A stretch of 64,000 nucleotides of DNA, taken from Kiritimatiellia bacterium (GTDB taxonomy: Bacteria > Verrucomicrobiota > Kiritimatiellia > CAIQIC01 > Lenti-01). Each line of letters starts with the position of its first letter. Position 1 is the stretch's first letter. The notes under the pieces are model-generated. The model was given only the letters and a program-made list of their open reading frames with translations, made no database searches and was not told where the DNA came from. The position numbers and the translations under genes were made by a program. The stretch is taken from assembly GCA_028681135.1 (NCBI GenBank), contig JAQUJC010000003.1, forward strand, positions 1-64,000, written 5' to 3'. Below are positions 18,818 through 27,700 of the stretch, one piece after another.

Positions 18818-19582
18818 TCAGCCCATGGCATTGAATACCCTCGCCCGCGACCTCGGCGCCACCAGCGCGCAGGTGCTCATTTCCGGCGACAGCATGTTGG
18901 ATTCCGTCATCTCCACACCCATGCGCCACGCCTGCGTCCATTCCCAAATCCACCGGCTCAGGCTCATGTCCGGGCACGACGGATAGCCGGGGCCAAAGCG
19001 AGCCCCGGACATGCCCCCCCGGAATTCCAGCAGCCGCCGATGAGCCCACTCCGCCGTTGCATCGGCGTATTCTGCCGCAAACCCCGTCCAGAGAAAATAC
19101 TCCTGATAGGCGCCCGCATCTTGCAGCCGCGCCATCTCGGCCAGGGCCGCCGGGCCGCCCACCGTCACCGTAAAAAAACCAACCACATCGCCCTCGCGCG
19201 CAAAAAAATCCGGGATGCACAACTGCTCGCGAATTTTTTGGCGTGGAAACGTCAATCGAACTGGCTCGCCATCGGGGTGCGGAAACACCCGCAGGGTGTC
19301 ATGATCGGGTTGGCACTTCATCCAGGCCACGGCCGCGCGCGGTACAAACAAGCGCCGGTCTCTATTTTCGCGCCGCAGGCGCTCGTAGTGGGCCTGTGCC
19401 TCTTCGTCGAGAATCTGGCGATACGCGGCCTCCGACAGATTACCTTTTTTATACCCCCAGCGCCCCACCAACAGCGACAGGCGTTCAATGCAAAGAGTGA
19501 CATCCTCCAAGGGCGGCTCCCAAACCTGCGAGCCGAGAAATGGCGGCACAATCGGTTCGTCAGCAGTATCATCAACAGTCAT
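18818..19582 (-). CDS. Methionine synthase reactivation (AdoMet-binding) domain protein
   Basis: The start is set at the Met of MTVDDTADEPIVPP (19582), giving 254 aa. The upstream part of the track ORF overlaps the metH end. This is the Met_synt_B12 activation domain that normally forms the C-terminus of MetH. It binds AdoMet for reductive remethylation of oxidised cob(II)alamin. The signature is the ARFGPGYPSCPDMSL segment, matching the family RxSPGYPxCPD AdoMet site. Here it is a free-standing gene 73 bp downstream of a MetH that lacks it, so the two should act in trans. Confidence 0.88.
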   Translation of the reverse strand: MTVDDTADEPIVPPFLGSQVWEPPLEDVTLCIERLSLLVGRWGYKKGNLSEAAYRQILDEEAQAHYERLRRENRDRRLFVPRAAVAWMKCQPDHDTLRVFPHPDGEPVRLTFPRQKIREQLCIPDFFAREGDVVGFFTVTVGGPAALAEMARLQDAGAYQEYFLWTGFAAEYADATAEWAHRRLLEFRGGMSGARFGPGYPSCPDMSLSRWIWEWTQAWRMGVEMTESNMLSPEMSTCALVAPRSRARVFNAMG

Positions 19583-19655
19583 GTTGCGACCATACCCGAC
19601 CCAGGGGTGAGTGAAAACCCCAGAATCGCCATCCGCCTGACGGGTCTGGAGCGAC

Positions 19656-22205
19656 TCATGACGGGTCTGCACCCGCTCGCCGCAGGGTCCCGGTTTCCTT
19701 GAGTTCCCGGAAGGCCGCCAGGCTGTCAAAAGCATCTTTGCAATAGCGCACCGGGCCGGGATATACGGGCTGGCAGTCGTGGATAGTGAAATCTTCGGTC
19801 AGCGCCGCCCCCCCCAGCAACACGGGAATGTCCAGGCCCGCGGACGCCATGGCCCGCAGATTGTCACGCATCACCTGCACCGACTTCACCAGCAGTCCGC
19901 TCATGCCCAGCGCATCCGCATGGGACTCTTTCACGGCCTCGATCATCGTTTCCACGGGAACCTTCACCCCCAGGTTCACCACCTGATAGCCATTGTTCGA
20001 CAGGATAATATCCACTAAATTCTTGCCGATGTCGTGTACATCACCGGCCACCGTTCCAATCACCAAAAGGCCCGCCGCCCCCCCCGAGTCGGCCGTCAGG
20101 TGCGGTTTAATCTGATCCACCGCCTGTTTCATTACCTCTGCCGATTTCAGCACGAAGGGTAACTGTAATATCCCCTCGTTGAACAATCGCCCGACCTCTT
20201 TCATGGCGGGAATCAAATGGCCGTTGAGAATATCCTCGGCGGGCATCTCGCTGAGCAACGCCGGGATCGCCGTGTCCAACAGCGCGGCTTTTCCCTTAAT
20301 AAGGGCGGCGGCCACCTGCTGGGGCGGTGTTTGTGCCGCCGCCTCCGCCGCCGCGTCCGCCTCGGACACTTCGGCTTCAAAATACTGAAGATACTGTTCC
20401 AGGGGGTCGCCATCGGACGCATCATTGTCCAGCAACTTTTCGGCCAGGCGCACGCCCGCCGGTGCCAGAGCCGTCAGTGGTGCCAGCGTGGCAGTATTAA
20501 TGATACACGCCTCCATCCCGGCCTTGAGGCACCGATCTAAAAAGACGGTATTGAGCACCTTGCGTGCTGCCGGCTTGAGCCCAAACGAAATGTTCGACAG
20601 CCCCAGGATCGTGCGTACGCCCGGAAAATCCTGGTGGATGCGCCGGATGGCGGCGAGGGTCTCTTTGGCGGCATCGCGCAAGGCCCCGTCGCCACTGCAC
20701 ACTGTAAAGGTCAGCGCATCGATCAGCAGGTCGCCGCGACGCAGGCCCCGCGCCTCGCAAAAGGCAATCAGACGCCCAGCGATTTCCACTTTGCGCTCCG
20801 CCGTCATCGCCATGCCGGTCTCGTCGATGGTCAAGGCCACCAACCCGGCCCCGAAACGCCGCGCCAGAGCCACCAAGTGCTCCGCTTTTTCCTCGCCGGC
20901 TTCAAAATTAATTGAATTGATCAGCAAGCGCCCGCCATGGAGTTTCAGCGCGACCTCAACCACATCGAGTTGGGTGCTGTCGATCATGAGTGGCAGGCGG
21001 CATTCACGTGCCGCGCGTGCGACCAGCGCGGACATGTCGGCGCACTCGTCGCGTCCGGCATAGGCAACGCTCAGGTCCAGGATGTGGGCCACCCCCTCGT
21101 CCTGCTCTACCAGCAAATCGAAGGCCGTGTCGAGGCGCTCGGCCAGCAGCGCCTCACGGAATTTTTTCGATCCCGTGGCATTGGCTCGCTCGCCCACATA
21201 AAGCGGCGGGGGCTCTTGAGACAGGTCGACCGGCGTAAACACACTGGTCACCTGCTCGGGCGTGGTGACGGAACGCGGCGGCGGTGCCGTCGCTTCGCCC
21301 AGTGCCCGGCGCAACTCACGAATATGCTCTGGCGTGGTCCCGCAACACCCCCCCACAATATTCAAACCGACGGCGTCGGCCACCGGCATAAAGGCCGCGC
21401 GATACGCCTGGGGTCCCAGCGGATAGTGTACCTGGCCATCCACCAGCGTCGGCAAGCCCGCATTGGGCATGCACCCCATAAAACCCCGCCACTGACGAGC
21501 CAGGGCTTCCAAATGCCGTTGCATCGCCTCGGGTCCCGTCGCACAGTTGAGTCCCAGCACATCGATCGGATAGGGTTCCAGTGCGGCCATGACGGCCCAA
21601 ATCGACGACCCCACCAGCAGGGTGCCCGTCGTTTCGACCGTGACCGACACATACAGGGCCGTGGTGCGCCGCTCGCCCATCACCTGGTTCGCCGCCGCTA
21701 CCGCCGCCTTAATCTGCAGCAGGTCCTGACAGGTTTCGATGATGAGGCCATCGGCGCCCCCCTCCAGCAACCCGCTCATCTGTTCCTGATAGCCCCCGTA
21801 CAACTCGTCAAACGACACCTGCCCCAACGTCGCCAAACGGGTGCCCGGCCCCACCGACCCCAACACAAACCGCGGCCGACCATCGCCGGCCTGCGCGGCG
21901 TCGGCCGCCGCGCGCGCAATCCGGGCTGCCGCCTGGGAAATGTCTTTAGCCCGCGCCGCCAACTGGTAGTCGCCCAACGTCAGCGGCGCCGACCCAAAGC
22001 TGTTGGTCTCCACCGCATCGCTGCCCGCCGCAAAATAGGCGGCATGAATGTCGTGGATCAGCTCCGGCGCCGACAGATTCAGCCACTCATTGCAGCCCTC
22101 GTAATCGCCCCACGCCGCCGGCGTCGGCGGCCGGTCCTGGATTTGTGTGCCCATCGCCCCATCAAGTAACAGGCGCCGAGTGTTCAATATGTCACAAACT
22201 GTCAT
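19656..22205 (-). CDS. metH: Cobalamin-dependent methionine synthase, catalytic modules
   Basis: The Met at 22205 (MTVCDILNTRRLLLDGAMGT) is chosen, giving 849 aa. The homocysteine methyltransferase domain comes first (AVETNSFG, GLNCATGPEAM, GGCCGTTPEHI with the zinc cysteines). The pterin-binding domain follows (MIDSTQLDVVEVAL, ISFGL). A cobalamin cap and B12-binding domain with GDVHDIGKNL supplies the lower-ligand His. The chain ends right after the B12 domain, whereas E. coli MetH continues with about 330 aa of reactivation domain. That domain is encoded by the next gene. It makes methionine from homocysteine and methyl-THF in the cytosol. Confidence 0.93.
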   Translation of the reverse strand: MTVCDILNTRRLLLDGAMGTQIQDRPPTPAAWGDYEGCNEWLNLSAPELIHDIHAAYFAAGSDAVETNSFGSAPLTLGDYQLAARAKDISQAAARIARAAADAAQAGDGRPRFVLGSVGPGTRLATLGQVSFDELYGGYQEQMSGLLEGGADGLIIETCQDLLQIKAAVAAANQVMGERRTTALYVSVTVETTGTLLVGSSIWAVMAALEPYPIDVLGLNCATGPEAMQRHLEALARQWRGFMGCMPNAGLPTLVDGQVHYPLGPQAYRAAFMPVADAVGLNIVGGCCGTTPEHIRELRRALGEATAPPPRSVTTPEQVTSVFTPVDLSQEPPPLYVGERANATGSKKFREALLAERLDTAFDLLVEQDEGVAHILDLSVAYAGRDECADMSALVARAARECRLPLMIDSTQLDVVEVALKLHGGRLLINSINFEAGEEKAEHLVALARRFGAGLVALTIDETGMAMTAERKVEIAGRLIAFCEARGLRRGDLLIDALTFTVCSGDGALRDAAKETLAAIRRIHQDFPGVRTILGLSNISFGLKPAARKVLNTVFLDRCLKAGMEACIINTATLAPLTALAPAGVRLAEKLLDNDASDGDPLEQYLQYFEAEVSEADAAAEAAAQTPPQQVAAALIKGKAALLDTAIPALLSEMPAEDILNGHLIPAMKEVGRLFNEGILQLPFVLKSAEVMKQAVDQIKPHLTADSGGAAGLLVIGTVAGDVHDIGKNLVDIILSNNGYQVVNLGVKVPVETMIEAVKESHADALGMSGLLVKSVQVMRDNLRAMASAGLDIPVLLGGAALTEDFTIHDCQPVYPGPVRYCKDAFDSLAAFRELKETGTLRRAGADPS

Positions 22206-22522
22206 AATCGCTGATCTTCCCGTAAAAACGGCCCACCGTCTAGCCAGGATTATGCATCCGCCACGTTTGCCAAATGAAAGCAATCGGGGTCAGTTTCATA
22301 AATTAATGTTTTTGCTATTTTCCTCCTCTGGAGTGGCTTACAAATGCCATTTTTGATGAAAAACGCCTCAAAATCGCCATTTTGGGCCTGTTTTAGCCAT
22401 TTTGGGGCTGAAAATGCCGTTTTGGGGGAAGGGGACAGAAATGGGTCCTATTAAACAATCTATAGCTTGACATGCTTGCCCGTTAGGAGTGAACTGGCAA
22501 CAGTTCCAAAGGAGGACACACC
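22206..22522. other. Intergenic region left of the Rhs island
   Basis: This stretch has no gene and separates divergent metH and the secreted TSP3 protein. It holds the left 127-bp flanking repeat, then a G-rich stretch with GGGGACAGAAATGGGTCC and a strong SD (AAAGGAGG at 22508-22515) for the gene at 22523. A TTGACA is present near 22468, but I see no convincing -10 at proper spacing. Confidence 0.6.
22297..22423. repeat. Left 127-bp flanking repeat of the Rhs island
   Basis: It matches 30590-30716 at about 117 of 127 positions by eye, in the same orientation, with no gaps. Internally it has a quasi-periodic GCCATTTTGGG motif about every 24 bp and short CAAAAT/ATTTTG inverted repeats. GGGGTCAGTTTC precedes it. 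It may be a recombination substrate or the scar of a mobile unit. Confidence 0.85.
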
Positions 22523-24223
22523 ATGAGATTCATGAAGGGGCTGATGGTCGGGGGAATTGCACTGTATGCGGTCAGTGCGGGGGCGTTTCCGAGTTGGATG
22601 GGCGTGTATGGAAGCTACGTGACACATAACGGATCGAATCCAGGCGTGTATACCATTCTGATGAATCAGGATTATTATGGGCTCCACGCGGAGGTCGGCA
22701 TCGGCATCAGCAACAACTGGTCAACCTATGCGATGAACTACGCGGGCAATGCCGACGGCAATTCGCTCTGGCGATATACTCCTGGAGAAGCGCTTCCGAC
22801 CAACACCACCGTGTATTATTACTTTCATGGCTGGGACGACTGGGGCGGTCACATCTACGCGAACAACGGCGGATCCAACTACAGCTTTGTTGCTGGCCCG
22901 GCGGAACTGGAATGGATCGGACAGACAGAACATACGCCTGTTTCACCGGTGGCGGGACAGGACATCCAGGTGTGGACGGAGACCTGGCCAAAGGGTGCTG
23001 GGCAGAGCGGCTACTCCCTTATTGAGGTGGATTCGAAATGGGGTGAAGTGGGATTATCAAAGACAACTTCGACAAATCTTAACGATCTTTGGACCGGAAC
23101 CTTGGGCCGCTTCCTGCCCGGAACCGCGTTGGATTATCTCGTCGCTGTGAAAGACGGCGCAGCGACGACCCATTACGACAACAACAGCGGAAACTACTAT
23201 TCTATAAACGTAGCCACGGGAGCCCCCTTGTCGTATCTCGGTGGCGCCTACCACTGGCCAACCAATGGTACGCTGGGTTCGACGAACAGCCTGTGGCTGA
23301 ACTTGTTTGCCGCCCCGTCACAAACGCTGGTGAACGCCTATGCCGAATACAGCGTAAACGGTTGGATTTGGGAGCGCGCACCGCTGGACTTCTGGAAGAT
23401 GGACGGCACCAACGAATGGTGGCATATCGAATTGGGTCAAATGCCCCCATCCAGCCAAGTGTGGTACGCCTTCGATGCGCAGGACGGCGAGGCCACAACG
23501 GTTTACCGCCCGACCAATGGCCTGCCCTATTCCGCAACCGTGGCCGGGAATTCCACGGATAGCGATGCAGACGGATTGCCGGACGACTGGGAAAACTTCT
23601 GGTTCGGTGGCCTGACCAACGCAACGGCCAGCGGCAATCCGGATGGGGATGGTTTGCCCGACATGCCGATAGACAACTGGATGGAATATGTGATGGGGTC
23701 CGACCCAACGGAATCCAACGCCATGGCGGAAATCACGGTGTTGTGGAAACCATCCATCCCATCGCAAGGCGGGGCAATGAAAATTTCGGCGGCAACAGAT
23801 GTCTTTGATGGGCTTGGACTGTCGAGCATTACGGCCGCCTTCTCCGATGGCGGCAGCGCTACGCTCCCGGCGGCTGCTGGCGGTCGGTTTCAAAGCACAT
23901 TCTTACTTTCGAAAACCAGCACAGTCTGCAAAATCACATCCCTTTCCGGTGGCGGACAGACGGACAACAACCGTGGAATTGGCTGGACCATTCCGATCCA
24001 ACTGCTTGGCGGCGGGGAGCTCGCCGACACGGACGGCGACGGGATGCCCGATGCATGGGAACTCGCGAACGGTTTGGACCCATTCGTCGACGATGCCAGC
24101 GGGGATGCGGATGGGGATGGCATCACCAACTTGCAGGAGTATTTGCATGAGCTGAACCCGCAAGAGGCCGACCCTTGGCCGGAAATAACAATCTTGTGGC
24201 CGCAGGACGGGCAGGAACTGTAA
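22523..24223 (+). CDS. Secreted protein with carbohydrate-binding-like modules and TSP3 repeats
   Basis: This 566-aa protein has a signal peptide (about 1-21). Two aromatic, Asn/Thr-rich beta domains follow, resembling CBM/E-set modules (about 25-120 and 125-215), with a third related stretch near 225-330. Later come TSP3-like calcium repeats (DSDADGLPDDW, NPDGDGLPD, DTDGDGMPDAWELANGLDP, DADGDGITNLQEY). It ends in a short tail without a recognised anchor. The function is not recognised, but the architecture suggests a surface or extracellular binding protein. It has a strong SD and is first of a tight three-gene run with the Rhs protein: a 10-bp gap to the next gene, then a 14-bp overlap. It may be a partner or delivery factor of the Rhs protein. 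Confidence 0.7.
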   Translation: MRFMKGLMVGGIALYAVSAGAFPSWMGVYGSYVTHNGSNPGVYTILMNQDYYGLHAEVGIGISNNWSTYAMNYAGNADGNSLWRYTPGEALPTNTTVYYYFHGWDDWGGHIYANNGGSNYSFVAGPAELEWIGQTEHTPVSPVAGQDIQVWTETWPKGAGQSGYSLIEVDSKWGEVGLSKTTSTNLNDLWTGTLGRFLPGTALDYLVAVKDGAATTHYDNNSGNYYSINVATGAPLSYLGGAYHWPTNGTLGSTNSLWLNLFAAPSQTLVNAYAEYSVNGWIWERAPLDFWKMDGTNEWWHIELGQMPPSSQVWYAFDAQDGEATTVYRPTNGLPYSATVAGNSTDSDADGLPDDWENFWFGGLTNATASGNPDGDGLPDMPIDNWMEYVMGSDPTESNAMAEITVLWKPSIPSQGGAMKISAATDVFDGLGLSSITAAFSDGGSATLPAAAGGRFQSTFLLSKTSTVCKITSLSGGGQTDNNRGIGWTIPIQLLGGGELADTDGDGMPDAWELANGLDPFVDDASGDADGDGITNLQEYLHELNPQEADPWPEITILWPQDGQEL

Positions 24224-24233
24224 GGAGGGCGAG

Positions 24234-24746
24234 ATGAAAAACGTGGCAATCGGATTGTTGGCGTTAGCGTGGGGTGTCAGCGGGGCGCATGCAGGCTATG
24301 AAAGCGTTCCCGCACCCAAGGCGGCAAAAGATCAAGCCAAGGCAAAAGGCGGAGAAGTACCCGGGATCGTTAACCGCGCCGCCTGGACCGGCGGCATCGT
24401 GCTGGCCAATGGAAAAGAAATAACGCTAGAAAACGCAGGCGGGTATTTTCTACCGATCAGGCTGGAGTCCGGCATCAAATGTCAAATGTGGATTGCAGGG
24501 CCGGGATTGGTTCCCAACCGTTCTGTGGTTTTGTTTACCATGTGTGGAGGGTTTATCAACGGTAAGGTGAACGATAAAGTCGAGGTAGGTAAAGACGGAC
24601 TCCTTCGTTTCGACTATCAAAACGGCACGTTCGGGCCGCAGCCTATCCAAGCAACCCTGATGGGAAGCACCGCCACCCTGCTGACGGTCAACGCGACAAA
24701 AAACAGCCTGGACCTGGCGGAAAGGGAACCCAATGAAATCAAATAA
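24234..24746 (+). CDS. Small secreted protein upstream of the Rhs gene, unknown function
   Basis: This 170-aa protein has a signal peptide (MKNVAIGLLALAWGVSGAHA). The mature domain is beta-rich with no motif I recognise. Two cysteines (KCQMW, TMCGG) could form a disulfide. Its last codons overlap the Rhs start by 14 bp (NEIK-stop against MKSNK), which implies translational coupling. A chaperone or adaptor for the Rhs protein is possible but unproven. Confidence 0.65.
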   Translation: MKNVAIGLLALAWGVSGAHAGYESVPAPKAAKDQAKAKGGEVPGIVNRAAWTGGIVLANGKEITLENAGGYFLPIRLESGIKCQMWIAGPGLVPNRSVVLFTMCGGFINGKVNDKVEVGKDGLLRFDYQNGTFGPQPIQATLMGSTATLLTVNATKNSLDLAEREPNEIK

Positions 24747-27700
24747 GAAGTTCCTGCTCTGGGCTTTGGTTATGGGGCTGTTGGTGGCCATAATGGCCAT
24801 GCCTGTATTTGGAGAAGAGGCGGGCTGCGACAACGAAGATCCGCCGGAGTGCGATCCTTGCGAACAAGAATGCGATGACAGCGAGGGTCCCAACCGCTTT
24901 GAGGTGTATTCCGGCAACGTCAAGCGCTCGGTGTCGGATTTGAGAATGGCGGTTCAGATTGGCGAACACCCCTTGGAATTCTCTCGCATGCATTCAAGCC
25001 GTTCCGTCTGGGCGGTGCAGGTCCGATCGGACTTCGTTTTCGGGCGGGCCGGAAACTGGCGGCACAGCCATCAGTGGAGCATTCTCGACGACGGAGAGAT
25101 CAATGGTTGCCAAGGCTTGCAGGTCATCGCCCCCAATGGTCGAGTCAGCTACTACAACAAAAAATCAACGAATGACCTCTTCATGACCTACCTGCCGGGC
25201 ACCCACTCCCGGGTATGGCCGGATGGCTCTACGAACTTCTATCTCTATAATCTGGATGGAACGAAATACCACATCACCCAAGGCGGCGGTGTGTCGAACA
25301 AAACGTTCCGGATGGAGGGATTCTGGGATGCCCATTCCAATTGGTATGGATATGCCTACGGGGACGACGGGTATCTGACCCGCGTGACAGGCCCGAACAC
25401 CAACCAGTATCTTGAGCTGGAATATCGCGACCTGGAGGGCGCCGTTGCGCCGGGCTGGGTTCGTTTCACCTATACGAATGCCCAGGCCGCCGAAGTGCTG
25501 ATCCCCGGCACATGGAATGACTGGACGGGCACCCAAACCCCCATGCAGACCAACAGCAGCGGCGTGTGGGAGGCCGATGTGGAACTGGGCGAAGGATTCT
25601 TTGAATACAAGTATGCGGTAAGAAACCAGGGCAGTGGGACGTGGCAGCTGGTCGCGGACCCGGAGAACCCGCTGGTGGTCGGTCTCGATTCCAATTCCCT
25701 GGCGGTGGTCAGCGATGAACAAATCATCGAGCGTGTGACCGCCGGGGACGGCCGCAGTGTGGAGTATGTCTATGACTGGGACTGGAACAATGGGCATAAG
25801 GTGTTGGCGATGCGTCTACGCGAGGCGCAATACGGCACCGGCGAGTCCGCGCTGTACGACTATTATTCCGCCGAGCACGACCAGTATCGCAGTATGCTGT
25901 TGAAATCGGCGGATGATCCCCATGTTGCCGGGCTGGCCCGAGCTATCTCATACACCTATCATACCAACCGGCTCTATTCCGGGCAGATTCACGAAGAGCG
26001 GCTTCTTTCCAGCAGCCAGCTTGTGGCGCGACTTGAATACGACCCCACCAATCATCTGCGCCGAACGGTCGTGAAGGCCGATGGCACCACCAACGAATAC
26101 CTGTTCGTGTCGGGCGGGGCGAACACGGAGCAAAAAACCGACGCCGCCGGACAGACCATCCGGCGCATTCACTTTGGGGGAAACGGTATGTTGCAGGCCC
26201 GGGTGGACCCGATGGGGCGCACCTCCGTGTATACCCGCACCTGGCATTTCGGCGCGGTGTTGTCGGTTTCCAATGGGTGCGGCTGCCGGGGGGATCGCAT
26301 CAATACCTATACCGATAACACCTATCCATTCTACTTGGCATCCACGGCGGATGCCGCAGGAAACACCACCACATATCAGCGGGATACCGCCCATCGCCCA
26401 ACAGCCGTCTATCATCCCGACGGGACCAGCGAATATTTTGAGTATAACGCGCATGGACAAGTGACCGTGGAAAAGCGGCGCGACGGCGCCACCTGGACCA
26501 ATGTCTATGACCTTCGCGGCAGGAGAACCAGTACAACGGGGCCGGACGGAGCCTACACGGGCTTTGGATATGATGAACACGACCGCGTTTCATCCGAAAC
26601 CAATGCCATGGGGCTGGTCACCACAACGGAATACAACTGGGACGGCAAACCAACACGGAAGGTGTATCCCGATTCAACAGAGGAGCTGTGGCAGTACGAC
26701 CGCTACGGAAGCGTGACGCAGGCCGTCAGCCGATCCGGCGGAATCACGGTCTATGAGTATGACGAGCGCGGCAATCAAATTCGCGTGACCGACCCCGTCG
26801 GAGCCGTGACCGAAACCACGTACGATCTCGATGGCAGGAAGGTTCTGGAAACCAGTCCGGGCGGGTTGGTCGTCAGCAACACCTATGATGCCATCGGGCG
26901 CATCATCCGGCGCACCTATTCCAGCGACCTCACCTTCGAGACGTGGACCTATGTGTATGACGGTGTCAGCACCCACACCAACCGGCTCGGATATGGCACG
27001 ACAAACGCCTATAATGCGGATGGCCATCTCGCCAGCGTCACCGATGCCCGGGGCAACACGACCCACTACACCTATGATCAGCTCGGGCGAAGAGTGGCAT
27101 CCGAAAATGCCTTGGGGCAGACCACAACCCAGACCCTTGACCCGTCCGGGCGAGTCACCTCCATCACCGATGATGACGGCCTGGTTGTGGCCAATACCTA
27201 CAACGCCAACGGCCAATTAATCCTGTCCGTCCAGCGGGGCGGCATTACCAACGAATATGCCTATGACGATACAGGTCGCAGGACCAATGTCGTGCTCAAC
27301 GGCGCGACGGTTTCGATCACGGCCTATGACGCCATCGGGCGGACCGTATGGACCCGAAACGCCGATGGCGTGGTGGTGAGCAACGCCTATGATTCCGCCG
27401 GCCGGCTGCATCGCGTCTATATGACCGACGGCACCTTCACCGAGAATGTCTATTCCAATGGGTGGCGATGGAAGACGATCGATCGGGCCGGACGGACAAA
27501 CATAACGGAACGCGATGCCGTAGGGCGTTTGGTCCAAACCATTGATCCTTCCGGCGGGACCGTTCAGTATCGCCATGACGCATCCGGAAACCTGACCAAC
27601 TTGGTGGACCAGGCCGGCAACAACACCTTCTGGACCTACGACGCTGAAGGCCGCCAAACCCGCAAGACCTACGCCGACTCAACCCATTGGGATTATGAGT

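Noticed and set aside
20937-22169. 410-aa plus-strand ORF
   Set aside because: Antisense of metH, Arg/His-rich, no domain.
22206-22296. Cobalamin or SAM riboswitch before metH
   Set aside because: The leader is short and I could not find the conserved boxes of either riboswitch.
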